NCBI GenBank assembly: GCA_949987705.1
Contig: OX465284.1
Coordinates: forward strand, 65,457,470-65,521,469
Origin: Thereva unica
Lineage: Eukaryota > Arthropoda > Insecta > Diptera > Therevidae
Direction: 5' to 3'
DNA length: 64,000 nt
Every line of letters starts with the position of its first letter. Positions within the stretch are counted from its first letter, which is position 1. This document shows, piece after piece, positions 1-12,393 of the stretch. The notes under the pieces were generated by a model. The model was not told the DNA's origin. It searched no databases and saw only the letters and a list, made by a program, of their open reading frames with translations. A program made the translations under genes and the position numbers.

Positions 1-146
1 CTTTCATTTGATACCCATGTCGAGGAGGCTGTGAAGAAAATGGTAATCCGCCCTCTTGAGATGGCCGCCATGGATCTAACAACATAACCTATTGCATTCC
101 ATGGTACCCTTTCATTTGCTACCCATGTTGAGCAGGTTGTGAAGCA
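1..146 (-). repeat. Inverted edge copy of the ~122-bp satellite
   Basis: The first bases are the reverse complement of the monomers that fill 6,715-16,433. They carry the complements of TCAAGAGGGCGGATTACC and of CGACATGGGTATC. About one and a quarter diverged monomers are visible before the window edge, so the array may continue to the left. The opposite orientation from the main arrays is seen directly. Whether an inversion or independent insertions caused it cannot be told from this window. Confidence 0.85.
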
Positions 147-149
147 AAT

Positions 150-3100
150 TTTAATAAAGAAGTGCAAAATAACATTTTAATAAGGAAGTGCAAAATATTT
201 GGAGGCGATTTTCTCAGTTGATTCTATAACTGAAGCTTCCAATAATAATTTGGTTCTTGGATAAGGTGTACCATTAGCTCGAGAGGATTATCAGAACTGT
301 TATATCTCATACTATTATACGATTTGCGCCATTGAAGAGTCATTGCTTCTCTAATGCTGCATTTAATTAATACAGCTGTGGTCTTATTGTCGCCGACGAA
401 AACTAGTCAGCCCAGCGTAGAACGAGACGCAGCAATTTTTAGATGCTCTGCGTTTTCTTTACGAGGGAGTTTTTTAGGGGCTTCATATGGTTCATGGTCA
501 TAATAACGCTAGGGTAATCGTAGGGCACGGCACCCACTCTCGGCAATCTCCTTAAATCTTGGCTTTGGGAATATATTCCCTAGGTGGGCATTCTTCATTA
601 CTGTCTTTTTCTCTGCGGAAGTTTTGCGTTGCCTGGATTGGCGTTTTTACCTGCCCGATCTTACTGTAATAAACTTCATAGTCTCCGCTCGTTTTGATCA
701 ATCAATTAGCAGCCTCTCCTTTCCTGACACCACCATTTATATTTGGTAGTCTGGGTATTCCTTTTCCACTTAGTCCTCAATGTTGTCAGTAACCTCTCGA
801 GGTTATTGAAAAAATTAACATTAAAATTTAAAAAAAACCCCAGCTGATATGTATACTTATTGTGTTTGCTTGATATCATATTATTTGAAGAAGTACACGA
901 TCGACTAACAAGAAAATTTTTAAACGACACCAACTTTAATCTACTAAAAATTAATGTTTTGTGAAAGTACATTTTAATATTAATAAATTTAAATTACAAC
1001 TTCTGAATAATTTTTATAAAGCTATTTTGCATCCTTAAATCCACAAGAAAAATTAAGCACACAAACAACAATAGAGCCCACAAAATTGCCAATTTTTAGT
1101 ATGGTTAACTAAGCCAATAGGCAAATCCCCCATATTATAAGGATCACAAAAGTCTAACAACTAAAGTAATAATTTTCGTCCACATAAAAAGGACCCTCCC
1201 CGCAGTCATTAAATTTTACTAGCAAAAAAGGGGTAACCCGAAACTCTTAAAACCCTTCCGATAAATCGCCCTTCAGGAAATTCAAATTCGTTCCCTGCAT
1301 AAAAATGTTACCCGACTTGCCGTGACCTATCTTAAGAGATAGCCGGAAGCCTGACTTAAAGCATACCCAGCCTAAATGGGGCCCGGGTACGGGAAGCGTC
1401 CATGGCCAATATCGTTGTAACAAGGCCCCACACCGATGAAATTTCCCTATTCAGAAAGGATATCTTCTAGCCGAGGGTTAAGATAAATTCAGGCCGGAAA
1501 TAATGAAAAATTGATTTTGCGGAAGGCTCCTTCGGCTCGCACCTTCCTAGATAAATTTCTAATGAGATTTTGATCCAGACATATCGCTCCGTCTGAAGGC
1601 TTGTCTGTCTGAGTTGTGCTGCCAATTCTGCTCCTGGAAAGACATCCTGCGGTGAATACTGCAGGAATTGACACAGTTGAAGGATCTTCTGCTGTATTTT
1701 TTAAGTTTTTCTCTTTCGTGCCCTTCAGGAGGGGAACCATTAAGTGGGGAAATCTGCAAAACAAATAACGTAAAAAGTGGGGTCGATTTTTTATTGTAGA
1801 GTTTTTTCGTGCTCTACCCTCGATTTTCATTATTCTTCTTCTTTTTGCTGTCACTGCTGGAGGCTATTTGTCATTATTATTTGCATTGAGTGGAGGCACT
1901 TAGCAATGTTAGATTAGGGTATCCTGACGGCTCTCGGCTGAGACTTCGGAATGGTCAAAATTTCGACTTTGAGCACTAAATCAAGAATAGGTCATTTTTC
2001 TTGTTCAATTGGCCTCTCGAGATCCTTAACTAAAAATTTATATTAATGAGAAAATTTCGTGGGGATAATAAGCTGTCTGCAAGGCTTCAGCCGGAGAATA
2101 TTGAAATCCTCGAGAGTGACTGCCAGCCAGGCGTAATTGGAGCTGTTGAAACCCACCTAAGTAAATCCAACACCCCCGGGGCTTCCACTCTATTCTTACG
2201 GGATTGCCAGCTGTGCGTGGGAGCCTCGGAAATGAAATTAAACAAATACACAACCACTTTATGATAGGGGATAAGCTTTCAAGTTCCATAAAAATGAGTT
2301 AATTGCTAAATTTCACAAGGAAACCATAAAAACATTTTAAAACAACAAAAACAGTCACACACAGGTGTTTTCAGGTGTCACAAGGCTGGGGGCAACGAGC
2401 AATTAATAAAAACATGAGGAAGGCGATATTAACTCCTGATAGTAATAATAAAAAAGAGAGAGGGATGGCGTGAAAGGATGGTGTCGACTCAAAGGACTCT
2501 CGACTGCGCAATGTTTAAGTGGTGCTTGTCATATCTCCGTGTTTGGGGTAGGTGCCTGCGGGATAATTAAGCTGGATTCTGTGGCGAGATATCACAACTT
2601 AATTGCACGAAGGGACAAAGTGTCAGACGAAAAGGTCTTATTATTGTCCGCCCGGTCTCTTTATGTCCAAAAAAATAGAATAAAATAGCAAAACAACATC
2701 AAAACACAAAAACTCTCTGTGCGGTTTTGTACGAGAATCCTTTTTACTCCTGTTCTTCATTGCTTGTATTTTCGGTTGTTTTTTGTTACTAGATACAATA
2801 TGATAAGCCCGGCTATCTTAGTCCGTCTCAGCTCAACTCATGCTTGTTTTCCTTATAACTGCAGATCATATTCACGCCACATTTGTGAGTCCTTGAACTG
2901 GGCGAACGTTTCCCAAGTTAGTGAAAATTAAAATGATAAAAGGGAAATACTTTTGGGGAAATGTTTTATGAAAAAGGTTGGGGGAGAATAGATATTAAAG
3001 TTGTATTTAATTGGTGCTGGAGAGCCTAGGATTCATATTAATAGTTGAATTAAATTGTTAAAAGTTGTTGGTCTGGGGATTAAAATTGCGAAACCTGAAA

Positions 3101-3373
3101 TTTTTGTGGCTTGACTGCTCTGACAGCTAATTTGTTTGGATTAGGTATAACGAAAGTTTCGGTACACAATAAATAGTTCGTATTGTTCCTTTAACATATG
3201 TGTTTTTATACGATAGTCTCTTACTACCTGTCCGTCATGTTACTCACGTCATAGTATAATGTCTAGTCGTAAGCTTAGCTCAAAGCATAGAAAAAGGATG
3301 CATAAAAGATTAATATCCTAATTTATCCGTAAGATTTACCAAAGTATGGCTTGGATGGCTCTGAAATTCGAAC
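150..3373. other. No gene seen; mostly unique DNA
   Basis: I see no coding region with a recognisable domain here. A 25-bp direct duplication containing GAAGTGCAAAATA lies at about 150-205. Short open frames on both strands near 1,490-1,850 and 2,040-2,290 overlap each other and resemble no family I know. The stretch near 2,040-2,680 has higher GC than its surroundings and shows none of the repeats found elsewhere. It could be conserved non-coding DNA, but that is only a guess. Confidence 0.5.
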
Positions 3374-3466
3374 GTCTGAATCAGAAATCTCAGGATTAAC
3401 ATTCAACTTGGGCACCTAGTTAGGGTGCCCAAGTTGTATGTTAATCCTGAGATTTCTGATCCAGAC
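3374..3466. repeat. Near-perfect 43-bp-arm hairpin
   Basis: The left arm (3,374-3,416) and right arm (3,424-3,466) are reverse complements with two mismatches in 43 positions, separated by a 7-nt loop. A transcript would fold into one long stem the size of a miRNA precursor, although the pairing is more perfect than usual for an animal miRNA. It could equally be a tiny foldback MITE or a small inverted duplication. No target-site duplication is obvious. Confidence 0.75.
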
Positions 3467-3499
3467 TTCAGTCTTTTAAGCAGAGGGGTATGTTTTTTA

Positions 3500-4260
3500 T
3501 TAACTTCCCTGTTTATAGGGAAGTTATTGTAATCGGTCTGAAAATCGAAATCGTAATTCTCAATGTATTTTCACTTTTCAGGGTACCAATAGCAATTTAA
3601 GCAAAAATTTGAAAAGGATTATGTGTGTGTGTTTTTTTCCTGCAAGTATCGCGCGAACCACAAAAGATATCGACATCATTGAGGTGCCGTTCGAAGCGTA
3701 TTAACGAAAATATGATCTGAAAAGATTTTCATTAAATTCTGTCAAGCCGTTTTTCGTTTAAACAACGTTCGTGATTTTTTTACCTGCACGATATCGCACA
3801 AACTAAAAACTATATTGACTTCTTTAAAAAAAATCATAGCATTCGGTCGGGCCCATTTTTGTTTAAATAAAAAAACTTCGGCTAAGTGTCAAAAAGACCT
3901 TATATTGATAAGTTTTGCTAATATCTAATAAACTCATTGGAATGAAACCCGTTCTAAACGAAGTGATCTGTTTTGGATTCTGCACAGCGATAGCTTTCCA
4001 AAACATCACTTGCTAAAATCCGACACTCTTTAAAAATCGTAACAAATACGTTAGCCTTTACAAATATCACGAATTTTTCAAAACTTTATATGCACTTTTT
4101 TTACGGGGAATTGTTTTACGTACTGCAGTTTCCGAAGTTTGCGGTTCATCCCGGAATATCCAGTAGCTACCGAAAAATTTGATCTTTTTGGTCGAGCCTG
4201 ACAAGTGCTTTACATTGATTAGTTTTGTTAATATCTCCGGAAAGTTTAGGAATTTTCAAA
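3500..4260 (+). repeat. Dispersed repeat family A, copy 1
   Basis: The copy begins with a short hairpin of the form TTAACTTCCC...GGGAAGTTA and continues with GTAATCGGTCTGAAAATCG. It then has two diverged internal units, of about 143 bp in the longer copy, that start near a GCACGATATCGCGCGAAC-like motif. The same order is present at 18,481-19,830 and, inverted, at 38,822-39,571. There is no coding capacity, so it is a non-autonomous interspersed repeat of unknown class. Confidence 0.75.
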
Positions 4261-4269
4261 TTAAGTCTT

Positions 4270-4784
4270 TACTTCCCAGTAGTGATGAGCAAAAATGATC
4301 TTGTTCTTGAAGTCTTGTGTTGTTCTTGCACATTTAGCAAGACACCGCGGCGGCCTCATGCAGACAATAGTCGTCGATTTCTATTAACTGAAGTAACCAA
4401 CCCTTTTGCCTGGCGAGACCAAATCAGCATATGTATTCCGTAAAGGCATTAGTTCGGTATGCGTCATAAATGGAAGGTGTATTAGAAGGATTGCCGCCTT
4501 TGCGAGAAATAAAGCTTCTATGAAGCTCGCTACCCAATTCACTAGCTGCAAGGTTCCCGTGGGTTCTTTCAAAAATGATAGTAAAAAACCGCGAAGCTCG
4601 AGATTATCAATTCTGTGGCTCTTTATTTCGCCCTTAAAACCACATACTTCTTATCTTCTATTTTCCCCGAGTGACAAGCTTTTTTTTTCCAAGCTTGTGA
4701 GTGACAAGCTTACGCCATTGTTTGACTCGGTCGGATTCGCAATCCAGGTGCTATGTCTTTTAGAATTTCCTTGGCTTTCTCTAT
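4270..4784. other. No recognisable gene
   Basis: Short open frames exist on both strands, including overlapping ones at 4,384-4,572 and 4,406-4,792. None shows a domain I recognise. The stretch lies between a dispersed repeat and a LINE remnant and may be further decayed LINE sequence. Confidence 0.4.
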
Positions 4785-5173
4785 ATCTTTAATTTGTGTA
4801 TGGCTCTGGCGTCACTTCGACTTTTGTCCACACATTTTCTGACCTCATCAACTAGATTAGGACGTTCTCTGGTGTTAGCTGCATCTCGGTGGCTGTTTCT
4901 GGCATAGTCCGGTGATCCGTAAACCACTGGCATTAAAAGAGGACATGCTGTACGCCCTTTTTCCGTTCGGCCACTCTGGGCGGAATGGAGAATCATCCAA
5001 TCTGAGAGATGAAGGTATACCTTATAAAGTCTCTGTCCACTCAGAAATTGGGTGAGGTACTAACTCACTTCCTTATAGCTTGTTCCCTTCTTCACATTTG
5101 GAATGAGTCTGTGGATCCATCGCCACTAGTACAATGGTCCCACTTCCTCTGCCATGGGATGAACTGGCCGTGG
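4785..5173 (-). pseudogene. R1-like LINE reverse-transcriptase C-terminal remnant
   Basis: On the minus strand, fragments of the C-terminal part of a non-LTR retrotransposon polyprotein can be read across several frames. The pattern LTPENV...SENVWTKVE matches LTPENIVDHMMGSEEVWRKVE in the better-preserved R1-like remnant at 35.1-36.0 kb, and WQRKWD matches WQGKWD there. Several stops and frameshifts are present, so it is dead. The reading stops at CGTGG (5,169-5,173), where the Transib-like terminal repeat begins. I infer that the transposon inserted into this older LINE. Confidence 0.6.
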
Positions 5174-5334
5174 CACAGTGGGACCAAATCCAAAAAAGCT
5201 GGCCAAAAGTCAAAAAGTGCATTAAATGATCTCAAATTTTACACTCGGGGGTTTTCGGGGTCGCTGATGACGAATCCGGTGTCGAAATTTCGATTTTCAA
5301 AATGGCGGACTCAATATGGTTAACATAACCTCTT

Positions 5335-5878
5335 AAAAAAATCAAAAAAATTGTTTTCATATAATGTTTAATACTTTTGATTAATTTTTTTATAAGCAAG
5401 TTATTTTATTAGGAAGTTATTGTTTATTAGAAAAACAAAATAAGAATTTTTAAGAATGCAATTACAGAAGAAAATCATTGTGAATACAAGTAAAAGTTGT
5501 ATCTTTATCTTCTGATGTCGAACATTCAGAGCTATAGCCATTAAAAGAAAATACTGTGACTAATTTTGGTGTTCTAAGGCTTATAACTTCTTAATTATTA
5601 AATTTACCCAAAAATATCTTGCTAATATATTGTAGATAATTTAATTATAAACAAAAAATGCCCTTGCAAATTTTCTGTAAGATGTACTGTTACGGAGATA
5701 TATATAATGGAAAAACCTTTTGCGCACCTTTTCCAATATGGCGGCCAAATTGAGGGGGGAGTGGGTTAGAATCCCGAAAACTCAGATTTAAGCTCACACT
5801 GACCCCCCCTACACATCCCAAAAATAAAACCTTGTCCCGCATTTTTGCAATATTGAAGTACCATTTCCATGGGCTAGT
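5335..5878 (+). repeat. Solo arm of the 2.1 kb foldback family
   Basis: This stretch matches the right arm of the inverted-repeat element at 36,388-38,491. It shares the AAGAAAATA..GTGACTAATTTT region, the G-rich/C-rich patch around CCAAT(A)TGGCGGCC, and the end CCATTTCCATGG. The opposite arm is absent. It is diverged by small indels and appears to be an old truncated copy. It lies inside the Transib-bounded block. Confidence 0.7.
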
Positions 5879-6714
5879 GCTGGACGTATGTGACCCCTTA
5901 AAACACGGAGGGGCAATTTTGGGCAGCGGATTTTTTTTGGAGGTGAAGGAATACACCTTTACCAACAACGCCCAGCAAGTTTTCCAGTGGAGCAGAGTGG
6001 AGCAATATTACTTTTTGTCCAATATATATCGCATTCTTACAATCCTAATTCATAAAAAGCACGTGTAATCAAGGCAAGCGGTAGTTTGCCGAGTTCGTAA
6101 GGGCAAACAGCTAATGCCTTATTTACGCCTAAACATAGAAAACAAGGTGTTTTTTTTTATAAAATTATGCGATTTATCACCATTTTATAAGCAATATAAG
6201 TAATTTTTCATTTGTAACCGATAACCAAAATATAAATAATTTATTATTCCATGAGTTTTTTTTCCTATCATTCTTCGTTTTCTTTATTTTTACATTTTTT
6301 ACATTTCGAATCGAACTTTTTTCTTCTCCTTCAGTCTAAAAAAGTGGGTACTCAAAATTATTCTGTCAGATGGCGCTCTAAGTTATTTCAATTGCTCAAT
6401 AAAGGAGATGGTGCTACTAGTTAGTCGAAAAGTGTTTACTCGAACTGTTGATGCCAGATGGCATTAGATGATTAACAAAATGTATTCATTTAAAGTGGTT
6501 AGTCGCAACTATGGTATCAGATTGCGTTAGGTACTATAAAAAACATGTAGTTCACAGTACAAATGTAAAGTAAAATTTTGAAATACCGAATGGCGAGTTC
6601 GTAATCGTAATTTATTTTTAAAAATATGACATATTCCTTACAAGTTAGTCAAATCCAGCACTGTTGATGTCAAATAGCATTCCCTATCATTTCGATGATT
6701 AACAAAAAGGGTAC
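5879..6714. other. No gene; decayed short repeats
   Basis: AT-rich DNA without a recognisable frame. Between 6,415 and 6,710 three diverged segments start with TTAGTCGAAA / TTAGTCGCAA / TTAGTCAAAT and carry GATTAACAAAA-like tails. This suggests a worn tandem repeat of about 110 bp just before the main satellite. Confidence 0.4.
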
Positions 6715-9700
6715 GCATGGTACACGTCTCAAGAGGGCGGATTACAATTTTCTTCACAACCCCCTCGACATGGGTATCAAATGAAAGGGTATGATAAGTA
6801 GAATACAATAAGCAAGTATACTCAATAAATAGTCAGATCCACCGAGGCCACCTCAAGAGGACGTATTGCCATTTCCTTCACAACCCCCACGACATGGGTA
6901 TCAAATGAAAGGGTATGATAAGTAGAATACAGTAAGCTATGTATTTATATCCATGGCGGCCTTCTCAAGAGGGCGGACTACCATTTCTTCACCACCACCT
7001 CGACATAGGTATCAATTGAAAGGGTATCATAAGTAGAATACCATAAGCGATATAATATACTCAATATCTGGTTAGATCCATGGCTGTCATCTCAAGGGGG
7101 CGGATCGCAATTTTCTTCACAATCCCCTCGACATGGGTATCAAATGAAAGGGAATGATAAGTAGAATACAATAAGCTAAGTCTTTATATCCATGGCGGCC
7201 GTCTCAAGAGGGCGGACTACCATTTCTTCACCACCACCTCGACATAGGTATCAATTGAAAGGGTATCATAAGTAGAATATCATAAGCGATATAATATACT
7301 CAATATCTGGTTAGATCCATGGCTGCCTTCACAAGAGGGCGGATCACAATTTTCTTCACAATCCCCTCGACATGGGTATCAAATGAAATGGAATGATAAG
7401 TAGAATACAATAAGCAATATAGTATACTCAATAATTAGTTAGATCCACCGAGGCCACCTCAAGAGGACGTATTGCCATTTTCTTCACAACCCCCACGACA
7501 TGGGTCACAAATGAAAGAGTATGATAAGTAGAATACAATAAGCAATATAGTATACTCAATAAATAGTTAGATCCACCGAGGCCACCTCAAGAGGACGCAT
7601 TACCATTTTCTTCACAACCCCCTTGACGTGGGTATCAAATGAAAGGGTATGATAAGTAGAATACAATAAGCTATGTCTTTATATCCATGGCGACCGTCTC
7701 AAGACGGCGGACTACCATTTCTTCACCACCACCTCGACATAGGTATCAATTGAAAGGGTATCATAAGTAGAATACCATAAGCGATATAATATACTCAATA
7801 TCTGGTTAGATCCATGGCTGTCATCTCAAGAGGGCGGATCGCAATTTTCTTCACAATCCCCTCGACATGGGTATCAAATGAAAGGGAATGATAAGTAGAA
7901 TACAATAAGCTAAGTCTTTATATCCATGGCGGCCGTCTCAAGAGGGCGGACTACCATTTCTTCACCACCACCTCGACATAGGTATCAATTGAAAGGGTAT
8001 CATAAGTAGAATATCATAAGCGATATAATATACTCAATATCTGGTTAGATCCATGGCTGCCTTCACAAGAGGGCGGATCACAATTTTCTTCACAATCCCG
8101 TCGACATGGGTATCAAATGAAATGGAATGATAAGTAGAATACAATAAGCAATATAGTATACTCAATAATTAGTTAGATCCACCGAGGCCACCTCAAGAGG
8201 ACGTATTGCCATTTTCTTCACAACCCCCACGACATGGGTCACAAATGAAAGAGTATGATAAGTAGAATACAATAAGCAATATAGTATACTCAATAAATAG
8301 TTAGATCCACCGAGGCCACCTCAAGAGGACGCATTACCATTTTCTTCACAACCCCCTTGACGTGGGTATCAAATGAAAGGGTATGATAAGTAGAATACAA
8401 TAAGCTATGTCTTTATATCCATGGCGACCGTCTCAAGACGGCGGACTACCATTTCTTCACCACCACCTCGACATAGGTGTCAATTGAAAGGGTATCATAA
8501 GTAGAATATCATAAGCGATATAATATACTCAATATCTGGTTAGATCCATGGCTGCCTTCACAAGAGGGCGGATCACAATTTTCTTCACAATCCCGTCGAC
8601 ATGGGTATCAAATGAAATGGAATGATAAGTAGAATACAATAAGCAATATAGTATACTCAATAATTAGTTAGATCCACCGAGGCCACCTCAAGAGGACGTA
8701 TTGCCATTTTCTTCACAACCCCCACGACATGGGTCACAAATGAAAGAGTATGATAAGTAGAATACAATAAGCAATATAGTATACTCAATAAATAGTTAGA
8801 TCCACCGAGGCCACCTCAAGAGGACGCATTACCATTTTCTTCACAACCCCCTTGACATGGGTATCAAATGAAAGGGTATGATAAGTAGAATACAATAAGC
8901 TAAGTCTTTATATCCATGGCGACCGTCTCAAGACGGCGGACTACCATTTCTTCACCACCACCTCGACATAGGTATCAATTGAAAGGGTATCATAAGTAGA
9001 ATACCATAAGCGATATAATATACTCAATATCTGGTTAGATCCATGGCTGTCATCTCAAGAGGGCGGATCGCAATTTTCTTCACAATCCCCTCGACATGGG
9101 TATCAAATGAAAGGGAATGATAAGTAGAATACAATAAGCTAAGTCTTTATATCCATGGCGGCCGTCTCAAGAGGGCGGACTACCATTTCTTCACCACCAC
9201 CTCGACATAGGTATCAATTGAAAGGGTATCATAAGTAGAATATCATAAGCGATATAATATACTCAATATCTGGTTAGATCCATGGCTGCCTTCACAAGAG
9301 GGCGGATCACAATTTTCTTCACAATCCCCTCGACATGGGTATCAAATGAAATGGAATGATAAGTAGAATACAATAAGCAATATAGTATACTCAATAATTA
9401 GTTAGATCCACCGAGGCCACCTCAAGAGGACGTATTGCCATTTTCTTCACAACCCCCACGACATGGGTCACAAATGAAAGAGTATGATAAGTAGAATACA
9501 ATAAGCAATATAGTATACTCAATAAATAGTTAGATCCACCGAGGCCACCTCAAGAGGACGCATTACCATTTTCTTCACAACCCCCTTGACGTGGGTATCA
9601 AATGAAAGGGTATGATAAGTAGAATACAATAAGCTATGTCTTTATATCCATGGCGACCGTCTCAAGACGGCGGACTACCATTTCTTCACCACCACCTCGA

Positions 9701-12288
9701 CATAGGTATCAATTGAAAGGGTATCATAAGTAGAATACCATAAGCGATATAATATACTCAATATCTGGTTAGATCCATGGCTGTCATCTCAAGAGGGCGG
9801 ATCGCAATTTTCTTCACAATCCCCTCGACATGGGTATCAAATGAAAGGGAATGATAAGTAGAATACAATAAGCTAAGTCTTTATATCCATGGCGGCCGTC
9901 TCAAGAGGGCGGACTACCATTTCTTCACCACCACCTCGACATAGGTATCAATTGAAAGGGTATCATAAGTAGAATATCATAAGCGATATAATATACTCAA
10001 TATCTGGTTAGATCCATGGCTGCCTTCACAAGAGGGCGGATCACAATTTTCTTCACAATCCCGTCGACATGGGTATCAAATGAAATGGAATGATAAGTAG
10101 AATACAATAAGCAATATAGTATACTCAATAATTAGTTAGATCCACCGAGGCCACCTCAAGAGGACGTATTGCCATTTTCTTCACAACCCCCACGACATGG
10201 GTCACAAATGAAAGAGTATGATAAGTAGAATACAATAAGCAATATAGTATACTCAATAAATAGTTAGATCCACCGAGGCCACCTCAAGAGGACGCATTAC
10301 CATTTTCTTCACAACCCCCTTGACGTGGGTATCAAATGAAAGGGTATGATAAGTAGAATACAATAAGCTATGTCTTTATATCCATGGCGACCGTCTCAAG
10401 ACGGCGGACTACCATTTCTTCACCACCACCTCGACATAGGTGTCAATTGAAAGGGTATCATAAGTAGAATATCATAAGCGATATAATATACTCAATATCT
10501 GGTTAGATCCATGGCTGCCTTCACAAGAGGGCGGATCACAATTTTCTTCACAATCCCGTCGACATGGGTATCAAATGAAATGGAATGATAAGTAGAATAC
10601 AATAAGCAATATAGTATACTCAATAATTAGTTAGATCCACCGAGGCCACCTCAAGAGGACGTATTGCCATTTTCTTCACAACCCCCACGACATGGGTCAC
10701 AAATGAAAGAGTATGATAAGTAGAATACAATAAGCAATATAGTATACTCAATAAATAGTTAGATCCACCGAGGCCACCTCAAGAGGACGCATTACCATTT
10801 TCTTCACAACCCCCTTGACATGGGTATCAAATGAAAGGGTATGATAAGTAGAATACAATAAGCTAAGTCTTTATATCCATGGCGACCGTCTCAAGAGGGC
10901 GGACTACCATTTCTTCACCACCACCTCGACATAGGTATCAATTGAAAGGGTATCATAAGTAGAATACCATAAGCGATATAATATACTCAATATCTGGTTA
11001 GATCCATGGCTGTCATCTCAAGAGGGCGGATCGCAATTTTCTTCACAATCCCCTCGACATGGGTATCAAATGAAAGGGAATGATAAGTAGAATACAATAA
11101 GCAATATAGTATACTCAATAATTAGTTAGATCCACCGAGGCCACCTCAAGAGCACGTATTGCCATTTTCTTCACAACCCCCACGTCATGGGTCACAAATT
11201 AGAGGGTATGATAAGTAGAATACAATAAGTATATTCAATATATCGTTTGGTCCATGGCGATCATCTCAAGCGGGCGGATTACCATTTTCTTCACAACCCC
11301 TTCGAGATGGGTATCAAATGAGGGAGTATGATAAGTAGAACACATAAGCAATATAGTATACTCAATATATATCGTTTGGTCCATAGCGGCCATCTCCAGA
11401 GGTTGGATTACCATTATCTTCACACCCCTCGATATGGATTTCAAATGAAAGGGTATGATAAGTAGAACACCATAAGCAATATAGTATACTCAATATATCG
11501 TTTGGTACATGGCGGTCATCTCAAGAGGGAGGATGATCATTTTCTTCACTACCCTCTCGACATTGGTATCAAATGAAAGGGCATTATAAGAAGAATGCCA
11601 TAGACTATGTCTTTAGATTCATGGCGGCCATCTCAAGAGGGCGGATTACCATTATCTTCACAACACCCGAGAAATGGGTATCAAATGAAAGGCTATGAAA
11701 AGTAGAACACCATAAACAATATAGTATACTCAATTTATAATTTGGTCCATGGCGGCCATCTCAAAAGGGCGGATTACCATTTTCTTCACAACCCCTTCGA
11801 CATGGGTATCAAATGAAAGAGTAGGTATGATAAGTAGAACACCATAGGCAATAAAGTATATTCAATATATCGTTTGGTCCATGGCGATCATCTCAAGCGG
11901 GCGGATTACCATTTTCTTCACAACCCCTTCTAGATGGGTATCAAATGAGAGAGTATGATAAGCAGAACACCATATGCAATATAGTATACTCAATATATCG
12001 TTTGGTCCATAGCGGCCATCTCAAGAGTGCGGATTACCATTTTCTTCACAACGCCTTCGAGATGGGTATCAAATGAGAGAGTATGATAAGTAGAACACCA
12101 TATGCAATATAGTATACTCAATATATCGTTTGGTCCATAGCGGCCATCTCAAGACTGCGGATTAACATTTTCTTCACAACCCCTTCGACATGGGTATCAA
12201 ATGAAAGAGTATGATAAGTAGAACACCACAGGCAATATAGTATACTCAACATATCATTTGGTCCATGGCGGTCATCTTCCGAAATCAA
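6715..12288 (+). repeat. Satellite array 1 (~122-bp monomer, 1,963-bp higher-order repeat)
   Basis: Tandem monomers of about 113-127 bp share TCAAGAGGGCGGA, TTCTTCAC, CGACATGGGTATCAAATG and GATAAGTAGAATACAATAAG. Variant monomers recur in fixed order. The marker GGCTGCCTTCACAAG occurs at 7,321, 8,055, 8,550, 9,284, 10,018 and 10,513, giving spacings of 734, 495, 734, 734 and 495. The sum 734+495+734 is 1,963, and every marker repeats at exactly that distance. GGCTGTCATCTCAAG at 7,082, 7,816, 9,045, 9,779 and 11,008 obeys the same period. From about 11,130 to 12,288 the monomers are more diverged (TCGTTTGGTCCAT type). Short open frames across it have no coding meaning. Confidence 0.95.
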
Positions 12289-12393
12289 TTTTCCCAGATT
12301 TGTTCTTTTTTCACTATAGCTTTTTCCTATCGACTGTGCCCTCATAATCTTATTTTATTGAAAGGCGTTGCAACGCACGCGGGTTTTTGCTAG
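12289..12393 (+). mobile_element. Helitron 3' terminal tail
   Basis: The segment directly follows the diverged edge of satellite array 1. It ends with a palindrome (GCGTTGCAACGC, 12,365-12,376), then ACGCGGGTTTTTG and CTAG at 12,390-12,393, followed by T. Helitrons end in a short hairpin followed by CTRR and insert between A and T, which this matches. The same tail occurs inverted at 33,055 and in a shortened form at 56,860. The 5' end of this element is not identified, but the array may be its interior. Confidence 0.75.

Noticed and set aside
1489..1854. 121-residue minus-strand frame
   Set aside because: No domain is recognised, the start is weak, overlapping frames exist on the same strand, and no intron or promoter support is visible.
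11235..12345. Open reading frames across the satellite
   Set aside because: They are translations of the tandem monomer, change with each unit and show no codon signal.
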